This document shows, in pieces, positions 1 to 8,129 of a stretch of DNA of 64,000 nucleotides. The notes under the pieces are model-generated. The model had not been told where the DNA came from. It worked only from the letters and a program-made list of their open reading frames with translations, and made no database searches. The DNA comes from VXYL01 sp965199915. Lineage in GTDB: Bacteria; Pseudomonadota; Gammaproteobacteria; Pseudomonadales; Azotimanducaceae. Location of the stretch: assembly GCA_965199915.1 (NCBI GenBank), contig OZ241348.1, forward strand, positions 4,216,001 through 4,280,000, read 5' to 3'. The first letter of the stretch is position 1. Each line of letters opens with the position of its first letter. Made by a program: the position numbers and the translations under genes.

Positions 1-1075
1 CCGCTATCCCCACAGCATCGTGCTGTGCGGTGTGCGCGATGTCCGCGACTACCGGATCTGGTCCAGCGCCGAGAACGCCGTGGTGCTCGGCGGCAGCGCG
101 TTCAACGTGAAGGCCCGCTCGCTGCGCCTCGGCGACTTCTCGAAAGCCCAAACGCGCGCCCTGCTGCGCCAGCACACCGAAGCCACCGAGCAGCGGTTCC
201 ACGCGGAGGCGTTGGACGAAGTCTGGTGCAAAACCCGCGGCCAGCCGTGGCTGGTGAACGCGCTCGCGGACGAGGCGTGCTTCCACAGCCCAGCGGGCCG
301 CGACCGCCGCCGACACATCACCAAGGACGCCATTCGCGACGCCGCGGAGCAGTTGGTGCTGCGCCGCGAAACCCACCTCGATCAACTCGCTCGACAGCTT
401 GAGGACGAGCGTGTGCGCCGCGTGATCGAACCCCTGTTGTGCGGCGACGCCGGCATCGAGGACGTTGCCGCGGACGACATCGAGTACGTGCGCGACCTCG
501 GCCTCGTCGGTCGGCACGACCCCGTGGCCATCGCCAACCCCATCTATCGGGAAGTCGTGCCGAGGCAGCTCACGCATGCCGCGCAGGCGATGCTGCCGCT
601 TGACGCTCCGTGGTACGTCGGCGAGGACGGACGGTTGCGGATGGATGAACTGATGCGCGGTTTTCAGGATTTCTTTCGCCAGCACTCGGCACACTGGGTG
701 GAGCGGTTCCAATACCGCGAGGCGGGCCCGCAGTTGCTGCTGCAAGCGTTTCTGCAACGCATCGTCAACGCCCGCGGGCGAATCGAGCGCGAATACGGCG
801 TTGGACGCGGCCGCACGGATCTGACGATCTTCTGGCCCGCCACCGCTGGCCGCGCGGAGCGCCGGATCGTCATCGAGTGCAAGCTGATTCGGCGAAGCCG
901 CGAGGGCGCCATACGGGAGGCGCTCGGCCAGATCAGCGCCTACATGGACGCCTGCGACGCCCACGAAGGACATTTGGCGTTGTTCGACCGCGACCCCGAC
1001 AGACCTTGGCGGGAGAAGATCTTCCGCGAGGAGCGGCCGGCGCCTGCCGGCACCATTGTCGCTTGGGGCATGTAG
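1..1075 (+). CDS. AAA ATPase with C-terminal PD-(D/E)XK-like segment (5' end outside window)
   Basis: The frame is already open at base 2 and ends with TAG at 1075, so only the C-terminal two thirds is visible. It aligns throughout with the full-length paralogue at 18369-19985: both share the CGVRD-RDYRI segment that follows the Walker B strand, a middle helical region containing THLDQLA, and a C-terminal stretch with EREYG-GRGRTDL followed by VIECKLI. The D...E-x-K spacing is that of PD-(D/E)XK nucleases. Proteins of this make-up are widespread and usually called 'ATP-binding protein'; their role is unproven. The next gene, 40 bases downstream on the same strand, encodes a large secreted LRR protein, mirroring the pairing at 10-20 kb. 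The ATP-binding motifs lie off the left edge, so activity of this copy cannot be judged. Confidence 0.85.
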   Translation, partial: RYPHSIVLCGVRDVRDYRIWSSAENAVVLGGSAFNVKARSLRLGDFSKAQTRALLRQHTEATEQRFHAEALDEVWCKTRGQPWLVNALADEACFHSPAGRDRRRHITKDAIRDAAEQLVLRRETHLDQLARQLEDERVRRVIEPLLCGDAGIEDVAADDIEYVRDLGLVGRHDPVAIANPIYREVVPRQLTHAAQAMLPLDAPWYVGEDGRLRMDELMRGFQDFFRQHSAHWVERFQYREAGPQLLLQAFLQRIVNARGRIEREYGVGRGRTDLTIFWPATAGRAERRIVIECKLIRRSREGAIREALGQISAYMDACDAHEGHLALFDRDPDRPWREKIFREERPAPAGTIVAWGM

Positions 1076-1115
1076 GCGCTTGTAGCGGACACAAAACGCA
1101 GACAACAACGGCTGG

Positions 1116-4100
1116 GTGGGCGTGGGAGTGGACTGGGGAGGCACGAGACGGCGGGGGAGTGGACGGCATCGCCCTTGGTCCGGAATGCTCTTTCCTTGTC
1201 TCGCCGCGGCGTCGTTCGCGGCGCATGGGCAGCCATCCGCGCCGTCCGCCCTCTTTGCGGCACCGGGCGACGCGTCGGCCACGCTGACTTGGAGCGATCC
1301 GTCGGACTCGTCCATCAGCGGCTACTCGGTGCGCCACGCAACCGACGCTTCCGCCTTCGCCGGCGGCTCGCCGCCGGGGTGGACCGCCATCCAAGCCAGC
1401 AACGCCACCACCACCTCGCACACGGTGTCCGGCTTGACCAACGGCATCCGCCACCACTTCCAATTGCGCGCCACGAATTCGGACGGAGACGGCCCGGCGG
1501 CGCAGACCACGATCCAGCTTCCCGTTTCGCCGACCGCGGCAGTGACGATTGCGGACGCCAACCTGCGCTCAAAGTTGGAAGGCGCGCTGGGCAAGAGCGC
1601 CGGCGCCACCGTGACGCAACTGGACATGGCGAAGCTGAGGTACTTCTTGGCATCCAATGCGTCGATTGGGAATTTGGCGGGACTGGAACACGCGGTGAAC
1701 CTGACGCTGCTTTCCCTCACCGACAACTCCATCTCGGACATCTCCCTCCTCGGATCGCTCGCGTCGCTGGACCTTTTGCGGCTTTCGGGCAACGCCATTT
1801 CGGACATCTCGTCCCTTCGCTCGCTCACGTCGCTGGAGTTTCTTTCCCTCCAGCACAACGCCATCGCGGACATCTCCGCCCTCGGATCGCTCACGTCGCT
1901 GCGGTCCGCATACCTATACGACAACACGATCTCGGACGTCTCCACCCTCGGCTCGCTCACATCGCTGCAATCGCTGGCCCTCTCGGACAACACCATCGCG
2001 GACGTCTCGGCCCTCGGCTCGCTCACATCGCTGCGATTTCTGGCCCTCTCGGGCAACGCCATCGCGGATATTTCGGCCCTCGGCTCGCTCACGTCGCTGC
2101 AAGAACTCCTTCTCTCCGACAACGCCATCGCGGACGTTTCGGCCCTCGGATCGCTCACGTCGCTGCAAGAACTCTTTCTCTCGGGCAACACCATCGCCGA
2201 CGTTTCGGCCCTCGGCTCGCTCACGTCGCTCAATGTCCTCTGGCTCGACAACAACGACATTGCCAACATCTCCGGTTTCGATGCCCTAAAGTCGCTGCTG
2301 CGGCTCTACCTCTTCAACAACAACATCGCGGACGTCTCCCCGCTTGGCACTCTTGCGTCGCTGACCACCCTGCATCTGCGGAACAACGCCATCTCCGACG
2401 TGTCCGCCCTCGCCTCCCTCGCGGACGTCCGGATCCTCGACCTCGCGGAAAACTCGATCACGGATGTCGCACCGTTGGCGCAAACCATGATTTCGGGCAG
2501 TGGCAACGCCGCCTACCACGGTTTCACGTTTGAACGCGGCTGGTCTGCCTACACGGAGGCGTTTCTCTCTCTCACCGCCAATCCGCTGAGCGCCGAATCC
2601 GTCGCGGCGCACATCCCCGCCTTGCAAGCGAAGGGAATCGAAGTGGTCTTCGACCCGTTTGTCGCGCGCGCCCCGCCGGCGGCGCCGGCGGGCTTGACCG
2701 CTCGGCAGGATGGCGATGGACGGGCGGTGCTGGAGTGGACCCGCGCCTACGATCTGCCGGGTTACGTCCGCGGCTACGAACTGCGTCGCGGCGCCACCGC
2801 CGCGGCGCTTGGCGCTTGGGCGGCTGTCCCTGGCGCGGACGGCGCCACCACCGCTCACGAGATTTCCGGGTTGACGGGCTCCTCGCATGTTTTCGAGTTA
2901 CGCGCCTTCAACGACTTTGGGTCGGGGCCTGCGGCACGCGCCAGCGTGACGTTCCCGGCGGCGCAAGGCGCGGTGACGATCGCGGACGCCGGTTTGGCCA
3001 ACAGCATCGCTTTGGCGCTCGGCAAGGCCGCGGGCGATGCGTTCACGCGCGCCGAGCTGGCCACCATCGCCGAGCTGGACGCGGCGGACGCCGGAATTGC
3101 CGACCTTGCCGGCATCGAGTGGGCGTCCGGCCTCGAGCGGCTTTGGCTGGCCGGCAACCGGGTGGGCGACCTCGCGCCGCTGGCGTCGTTGCCGGCGCTG
3201 ACGGCGCTGGATTTGTCACGCAACGGACTCGCGCAGATCTCCGGTCTCGCCGGGTTGACCGGTCTGCGGACGCTGCTCCTCTCCGGCAACGCGTTGCGCG
3301 ACCTCTCGCCGCTGCGGAATCTGATCGGGCTGCGCGAGCTGGCGCTTGCGGACAACGGCTTGGAGGACATCGGGGATCTCTCCGCGCTCGTCTCGCTGGC
3401 GGAGTTGCGGCTGTCCGGCAACCGCATCGCGGACGCGCGCCCGCTGGCGCGTCTATCGTCGCTGCGCCGTCTGTGGCTGAACGACAACGCCTTGGAGGAC
3501 TTGACGCCGCTCGCGGGATTGCGCTCCTTGCAATGTCTGCAGGCAGCGGGCAACCGCATCGGGGAAGTGCCGGCGGACGGCTGGCCGGCGCTGACGCGGT
3601 TGCGGCTGTCGGCGAACGGCATCCGGGATCTTGCGCCGTTGCTGGAACACGGCGGCCTCGGCGCGGGCGACGTGGTGGGGGTGCGCGGCAATCCGCTTTC
3701 GGCCCTGTCCATCGAGCGGCACCTGCCGGCGTTGCGCGCCCGTGGCGTCGCCGTGTTGGCGGGTGTGCCGCTGCTCTACTTTCCATCGGCGTCGGACCCG
3801 TCCGGCCGCCAAGGTTTCGCGCGGGTGTTGAACCGCTCGGACGCTGCCGGCGAGGTGTTCGTTGAGGCCGTGGACGCCGCGGGGGAGCGCTCGGCACCCG
3901 TGCGCCTCGCCATCGGCGCCGGCGCCGCCGCGCACTTCAACTCGGACGACTTGGAGCGCGGCAACGCCGCCAAGGGAATGTCCGAGGGCATCGGCGCGCC
4001 GAGCGTGGCCGGCGGCTGGCGGCTCTCGCTTCTCTCCACGCTCGACATAGAAGCGCTGGCGTACATCCGCACGCCGGACGGGTTCGTCACCAGCGTTCAC

Positions 4101-5204
4101 GATGCGCTGCCGAGGGACGAGGCGGCAGGCGAGCTGCGGGCCGCGGTGTTCAACCCCGGCGGCAATCGCGCGCAGCGCAGCGCGTTGCGGCTGCTGAATC
4201 CGGGCGGCGTCGCCGAGGAGGTGTCGGTGTGGGGCGTGGACGACAACGGCCAAGGCCGGCAGGCGTCGGGCTTGTCGGTTCCGGCGGGCGGCGCGCTGAC
4301 GGTGGACGCGGCGGACTTGGAGCGCGGCGGCAACGGGGTTGGTCGCGGGCTGGGCGACGGCAGCGGCAAGTGGCGGTTGGACATCAAGGCGCCTTGGCCG
4401 TTGCAGGCGGTGGGCTTGTTGACCAGCCCGAGCGGTCATTTGACGAATCTCTCCACCACACCGGCCACCACACCGGCGCCCGCCGCGAACGGCACTTGGG
4501 AGGTGCCGCTGTTTCCGGCGGCGGCGAACAGCGCCGGGCGGCAGGGATTCGTGCGCGTGACGAACCTCAGCCGGCGCGCCGGCGAGGTTCGCGTCCGTGC
4601 CGCGGACGATGGCGGCAATCGCGTCGGGCCGCTGTCTTTGGCGCTGGGCGGCCGGCGGACCACGCATTTCAACTCGGACGATTGGGAACGCGGCAACGCG
4701 GCCAAGGGGCTCGGCGTCGGCGTGGGTGCCCCGTCGCACGGCGACTGGCGCTTGGCGTTGACATCGGACTTGGACATCAACGTGACGGCGTTTGTCCGCC
4801 ACGCCGACGGCTTTCTGACGAGCATGCACGACGTGGCGCCGTGGAACGCCGCGGCTTCGACCGCAAGCGTGGTCTTTTTCAATCCCGGCGCCAACCGCAA
4901 CCAGCGCAGCCTGCTGCGGCTGATCAACGACGGGAACGCGGCGGCCGCGGTGGCCATTTCCGCGCGGGACGACGCCGGCGAGGGCGGCGGCGAGGTGAGG
5001 GTGGGCGTTCCCGCCGGCGAGACGCTGACGCTGACATCGGCGGAACTCGAGACCGGCGGCGCGGCGTTCGAGGGCGCGTTCGGCGATGGCGACGGGAAGT
5101 GGCGCCTGACCGTGTCCGCGGACGCGCCGATCACCGTGATGAGCCTGCTTCAAAGCCCCACCGGCCATCTGACGAACCTTTCCAGTGCGCGATCAGATGA
5201 TTGA
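1116..5204 (+). CDS. Secreted LRR/fibronectin-III surface protein with A-B-A-B C-terminus
   Basis: A 1362-residue reading frame from a GTG; an ATG at 1185 is an alternative start. Basic residues followed by the hydrophobic stretch LFPCLAAASFAA make a likely signal peptide, so the protein should be exported. Order: Fn3-like domain (about 45-138), internalin-type LRRs of 22 residues (about 190-450), second Fn3 (about 525-620), second less regular LRR block (about 640-870), then the A-B-A-B module (about 895-1355) with two HFNSDD motifs, two GKWRL motifs and two GHLTNLS motifs. No transmembrane anchor, LPXTG or autotransporter barrel is evident. LRR plus Fn3 suggests adhesion or protein binding outside the cell; this is inference. 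It lies 40 bases after an AAA/PD-(D/E)XK gene and may be co-transcribed with it. No clear ribosome-binding site precedes either start. Confidence 0.9.
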   Translation: MGVGVDWGGTRRRGSGRHRPWSGMLFPCLAAASFAAHGQPSAPSALFAAPGDASATLTWSDPSDSSISGYSVRHATDASAFAGGSPPGWTAIQASNATTTSHTVSGLTNGIRHHFQLRATNSDGDGPAAQTTIQLPVSPTAAVTIADANLRSKLEGALGKSAGATVTQLDMAKLRYFLASNASIGNLAGLEHAVNLTLLSLTDNSISDISLLGSLASLDLLRLSGNAISDISSLRSLTSLEFLSLQHNAIADISALGSLTSLRSAYLYDNTISDVSTLGSLTSLQSLALSDNTIADVSALGSLTSLRFLALSGNAIADISALGSLTSLQELLLSDNAIADVSALGSLTSLQELFLSGNTIADVSALGSLTSLNVLWLDNNDIANISGFDALKSLLRLYLFNNNIADVSPLGTLASLTTLHLRNNAISDVSALASLADVRILDLAENSITDVAPLAQTMISGSGNAAYHGFTFERGWSAYTEAFLSLTANPLSAESVAAHIPALQAKGIEVVFDPFVARAPPAAPAGLTARQDGDGRAVLEWTRAYDLPGYVRGYELRRGATAAALGAWAAVPGADGATTAHEISGLTGSSHVFELRAFNDFGSGPAARASVTFPAAQGAVTIADAGLANSIALALGKAAGDAFTRAELATIAELDAADAGIADLAGIEWASGLERLWLAGNRVGDLAPLASLPALTALDLSRNGLAQISGLAGLTGLRTLLLSGNALRDLSPLRNLIGLRELALADNGLEDIGDLSALVSLAELRLSGNRIADARPLARLSSLRRLWLNDNALEDLTPLAGLRSLQCLQAAGNRIGEVPADGWPALTRLRLSANGIRDLAPLLEHGGLGAGDVVGVRGNPLSALSIERHLPALRARGVAVLAGVPLLYFPSASDPSGRQGFARVLNRSDAAGEVFVEAVDAAGERSAPVRLAIGAGAAAHFNSDDLERGNAAKGMSEGIGAPSVAGGWRLSLLSTLDIEALAYIRTPDGFVTSVHDALPRDEAAGELRAAVFNPGGNRAQRSALRLLNPGGVAEEVSVWGVDDNGQGRQASGLSVPAGGALTVDAADLERGGNGVGRGLGDGSGKWRLDIKAPWPLQAVGLLTSPSGHLTNLSTTPATTPAPAANGTWEVPLFPAAANSAGRQGFVRVTNLSRRAGEVRVRAADDGGNRVGPLSLALGGRRTTHFNSDDWERGNAAKGLGVGVGAPSHGDWRLALTSDLDINVTAFVRHADGFLTSMHDVAPWNAAASTASVVFFNPGANRNQRSLLRLINDGNAAAAVAISARDDAGEGGGEVRVGVPAGETLTLTSAELETGGAAFEGAFGDGDGKWRLTVSADAPITVMSLLQSPTGHLTNLSSARSDD
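1716..2441 (+). repeat. Tandem 66-bp LRR-encoding repeat, about 11 units
   Basis: Eleven consecutive 22-codon units, each reading like LSGNAIADISALGSLTSL. The central units around 1930-2230 are nearly identical at DNA level (recurring ctcggctcgctcac), which points to recent unit gain or homogenisation by recombination. The outer units are more diverged. Confidence 0.85.
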
Positions 5205-5274
5205 GTGACGTTGGGGCTGCATGTCATGGAAGGCCATGCGCTCCGAGGACTCGCCAACGTACCGTGCGCAGGGT

Positions 5275-6717
5275 CTACGCCGGCAGAAGCAGGAAGAGCT
5301 CCCGCGCGCCGCCCTTCAGCGGCAAGCGATCACGCACATGGAAACGTCCGCGCAGGTGTACCTCGAAACGCGCCGCCGAGTAGTCCTCGTAGCGCTCCCG
5401 CTTGTTGGCCAGCAGTTGCGCGAACATTTCGTCCTCGCGCCCCACGAACTCGATCAGCACCGCCGCGTCCAGTGCCCGCAGCCAGTCCAGCACCAGCGGC
5501 AAGGGCACGTTCGCGGCGACGCGCAAGTGGTGGATGAGCGCAAGCACAAGCACGAGGTTTGGCTTCGCCCGCATGTTCCACGCGGCGCGTTCGGCGCCCG
5601 CCCAGCCGAGGCCCGGCGACGGATTGGCCACATCCATCACCACCGGCAGAATGTTGCGGTGTTCTCCCGGCTGCGCGTCGTCGCGCAGCGCGCGGTACAG
5701 CGCTTCAACCACGTCGTGATCGGCGTCCACGGCCACCACCGTGTCCGAGAACGGCGCCGCCACGCGCGAGAAGACGCCGGTGTTCGCGCCCAGATCCCAA
5801 GTGAGAGCCGGCTTGATGGCCGCGACGTGGCGGTGGACGAACGCCCTCTTGCGCTCGAAATCGGCAGCGTCGTAGGAGTGGCTTTGCGCGTAGCCGCTCC
5901 AATCCGAACCCGGCGCGCGGTACGCAAGGCCGCGCACGAGGCGCGCGAGGCTGTCCAAGAGGCCGAGCACCATGCGCGGCGATTGCTGTTGCGCGGGCGG
6001 ACCGTGGGCCGGCGTCGGGCGGCGCCGTCGCTGCCGAAGCGCGCGCTCCGCCCGCGCCGGAAACCAGATGTGGGAAGGCACGCCCCGTCGGAACCGCCGC
6101 AGACCGGCGAAATACTTGACGGCCTCTTCCGGCGGCACGCCCTCCGGCGTCGAGCGGAGCTGCGGCCCGAAGCGGATGCCCAAGTGCGCGGTGAGCAGCA
6201 GTGGCGCAAGGAACGTGGCGCAGAACTGCCGGTGGCCGCGCCAGTACCCATCGTCCCAACGGCTGAAAGAGGGCACGTCGATGAACACCGGCCGCGGCGC
6301 ACTGCCGGCAAGGGAATACTGGATGTTGAACGGCGTGGCGTCTTTCATCATCCAGCCCGCGCGCACGCAGGCTGCGAGCAGGCGCAACTGCAAGAGCGCC
6401 GCGTCCTGCAGCATCGAAAACGGCCACTCGTAAGGCCACGTGAGAAACGGCACCGGATCGTGCTCCACCACCGCGCTCCAGCCGTCCGCCAGCACCGCGG
6501 CCACGGCGGCGTCCCCGGCGGCGGGCCAAGAGGAACCGACCACGTCGCCATTGGCCACCAGATGCTGGTAGAAGGGCGTTCGCAGCAACTCCGCGACCAC
6601 GCTGGCGGCATCCGCGTCCAAACCCCGCAGGATGCGACCGCCCGCCCGATAGACGCGCCCGGCGGGGTCCTTGAAGGAACCCGGATCCGCGAGTGTGTCC
6701 AGCGCGATGTGGCTCAG
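5275..6717 (-). CDS. SAM-dependent methyltransferase
   Basis: Class I methyltransferase of roughly 480 residues. The glycine-rich SAM-binding motif DLGANTGVFSRVAA is in the middle, followed by the acidic VVAVDADHD strand and a conserved LVLVLALIHHL segment. The N-terminal third contains MMKDATPFNIQY and PVFIDVPSF, typical of a family of large methyltransferases annotated as NoeA-like or class I; the substrate is unknown. No ATG, GTG or TTG lies in frame upstream of a TTG at 6621, yet the frame stays open and reads plausibly (ADPGSFKDPAGRVYR) back to a CTG at 6717. That CTG overlaps the TGA of the upstream gene as CTGA, so I take it as a likely non-standard, translationally coupled start. Starting at 6621 would remove about 32 conserved-looking residues. 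Confidence 0.8.
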   Translation of the reverse strand: MSHIALDTLADPGSFKDPAGRVYRAGGRILRGLDADAASVVAELLRTPFYQHLVANGDVVGSSWPAAGDAAVAAVLADGWSAVVEHDPVPFLTWPYEWPFSMLQDAALLQLRLLAACVRAGWMMKDATPFNIQYSLAGSAPRPVFIDVPSFSRWDDGYWRGHRQFCATFLAPLLLTAHLGIRFGPQLRSTPEGVPPEEAVKYFAGLRRFRRGVPSHIWFPARAERALRQRRRRPTPAHGPPAQQQSPRMVLGLLDSLARLVRGLAYRAPGSDWSGYAQSHSYDAADFERKRAFVHRHVAAIKPALTWDLGANTGVFSRVAAPFSDTVVAVDADHDVVEALYRALRDDAQPGEHRNILPVVMDVANPSPGLGWAGAERAAWNMRAKPNLVLVLALIHHLRVAANVPLPLVLDWLRALDAAVLIEFVGREDEMFAQLLANKRERYEDYSAARFEVHLRGRFHVRDRLPLKGGARELFLLLPA

Positions 6718-7025
6718 CCTCGATCCGTCCCCGGCGTTGCCTTCTCGGCATCCTCGGCGGTTGCGTCTTCCGCCTCCTCGTCGTCTTGCGAACCCTTACC
6801 GAACATTTTGCGAACGCTGTTCCTGAGCTTGGCGAAGTGCAAGCGAATGGTGTAGCCGGCGGCCGCCAGGAAGCCGAGCACCGAAACGATGATGAAACCG
6901 GCCGAGCCCGGATCCACATAGGCGAACATTGGCGAGGCGCCGTTCGCCGCCGGCGCCGCCAAGATGAGCTCGCCAAGACACAGACAAGCGAACGCCACGA
7001 GAACCAAGCCGATCACGCGCTTCAT
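6714..7025 (-). CDS. Small membrane protein, YVDPGS type
   Basis: A 103-residue protein starting at ATG 7025, preceded by a strong GGAGGAGGAT ribosome-binding site at 7031-7040. It has a cleavable or anchoring N-terminal hydrophobic segment (about 5-22), the motif FAYVDPGSAGFIIVSVLG with a second membrane segment (about 35-55), a basic stretch (RLHFAKLRNSVRKMFG) and an acidic tail. Small proteins with a YxDPGSG-like motif are often found beside methyltransferase and glycan-related genes; function is not established. It overlaps the downstream methyltransferase by four bases (CTGA), so the two are probably translated together. Confidence 0.75.
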   Translation of the reverse strand: MKRVIGLVLVAFACLCLGELILAAPAANGASPMFAYVDPGSAGFIIVSVLGFLAAAGYTIRLHFAKLRNSVRKMFGKGSQDDEEAEDATAEDAEKATPGTDRG

Positions 7026-7030
7026 CGAAA

Positions 7031-7040
7031 ATCCTCCTCC
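7031..7040 (-). promoter_or_regulatory. Strong ribosome-binding site for the small membrane protein
   Basis: GGAGGAGGAT on the minus strand, ending six bases before ATG 7025. It decides that start over the earlier in-frame start at 7085. Confidence 0.6.
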
Positions 7041-7085
7041 GCAAATGGGCGCCCGACCGCGCCAATCCAAGCTCGCCCGCGGCAA

Positions 7086-8129
7086 TCAACCGAGGGTCGA
7101 GATCAAATCCATCGCCCGTCCCAGCGTGTCCAGCCGCGCTGTCAAATCGCCGCCGGCAGGTGAGAGGCGAATGGTGGTCACGCCGGCGTCGCGGTAGGCC
7201 GCAAGGCGGCGTCGCACCGCCGCCTCGTCGCCGAGCAGATTGGTTTGCAGCACCATCTCGTCCGGAATCGCCGCGGCCGCTTGGACGCGCTCGCCCGCCA
7301 CCCACAACGCCTGGGCGCGCCGCGCCACGGCATCCCAACCGCCCCGCTTGAACGCGTCGTTGTAGAAATTCGTGCGGGCGGATCCCATCGCCCCCAAAGT
7401 GAACGCGAGCCCCCCTTTCAGCGGCTGCGCCAAGGCTTGCGCGTCGCCGAACGCGACCGTGCCGCCCGCTTGAATGTCGATGGCGCCGGCCGGCCTCCTG
7501 GCCGCCTCGGCGCCGGCGCGGATGTGCGCCAAGTGCGCGTCGGCGTGTTCGGGCGTGAACGACGTGCCGAGCCAGCCGTCGGCCGCTTCGCCGGTGTAGC
7601 GCAGCGCGTTGGGCCCCAAGGTGGCAAGGTAGATGGGAATGTTCGGGTTGGCGGGCTGGGCGAGGCGCAGCGCTTTGCCTTCGCCGCCGGGCAGCGGCAG
7701 CTTGTGGACGCGGCCTTGGTAGGCGATGCGCTCGCCGGCGAAGGCGAGGCGAACGATGTCGACGGTCTCCCGCATGCGCGTGAGCGGCGCCTTGAACGAG
7801 CGCCCTTGCAAGCCTTCCACCACTTGCGGCCCGCTCGCCCCCAAGCCGAGCACGAAGCGGTCGCCGGAGAGCGCCGCCAGCGTTAGCGCCGTCATGGCCG
7901 TCATGCTTGGCGTGCGGGCGCTGATTTGCATGATGCCGGTGCCGAGGCGAATGCGCTCGGTGCGCGCGGCGAGGTAGGCGAGCGGCGTCACGGCGTCCTG
8001 CCCCCACGCTTCGGCGCTCCACACCGCATCCACGCCCAGCTTCTCCGCCTCCACCACGAACGCCACCTGTTCGTCGAAGTCCCGGCGCGCGCCGGAAGCG
8101 GCCCCGCCGATGCCGATGCTCACCCTCAA
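7086..8129 (-). CDS. LLM-class F420-dependent oxidoreductase
   Basis: A 347-residue TIM-barrel protein of the luciferase-like monooxygenase family. Visible family features are RVSIGIGG at the N-terminus, DAVWSAEAWGQDA, TERIRLGTGI, RFVLGLGASGPQVVEG and NPNIPIYLATLGPNAL, as in F420-dependent enzymes of the methylenetetrahydromethanopterin-reductase type. The substrate is unknown; such enzymes reduce or oxidise varied organics. The start is taken as TTG 8129, overlapping the TGA of the M48 peptidase gene as TTGA, with a GGGGGGA ribosome-binding site a few bases upstream; a GTG at 8123 is the alternative. The same frame stays open much further upstream, but that part only shadows the peptidase gene. 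Confidence 0.88.
   Translation of the reverse strand: MRVSIGIGGAASGARRDFDEQVAFVVEAEKLGVDAVWSAEAWGQDAVTPLAYLAARTERIRLGTGIMQISARTPSMTAMTALTLAALSGDRFVLGLGASGPQVVEGLQGRSFKAPLTRMRETVDIVRLAFAGERIAYQGRVHKLPLPGGEGKALRLAQPANPNIPIYLATLGPNALRYTGEAADGWLGTSFTPEHADAHLAHIRAGAEAARRPAGAIDIQAGGTVAFGDAQALAQPLKGGLAFTLGAMGSARTNFYNDAFKRGGWDAVARRAQALWVAGERVQAAAAIPDEMVLQTNLLGDEAAVRRRLAAYRDAGVTTIRLSPAGGDLTARLDTLGRAMDLISTLG

Noticed and set aside
1716..2441. Regular 66-bp repeats considered as a CRISPR array
   Set aside because: The units are contiguous, in frame and encode leucine-rich repeats; there are no spacers.
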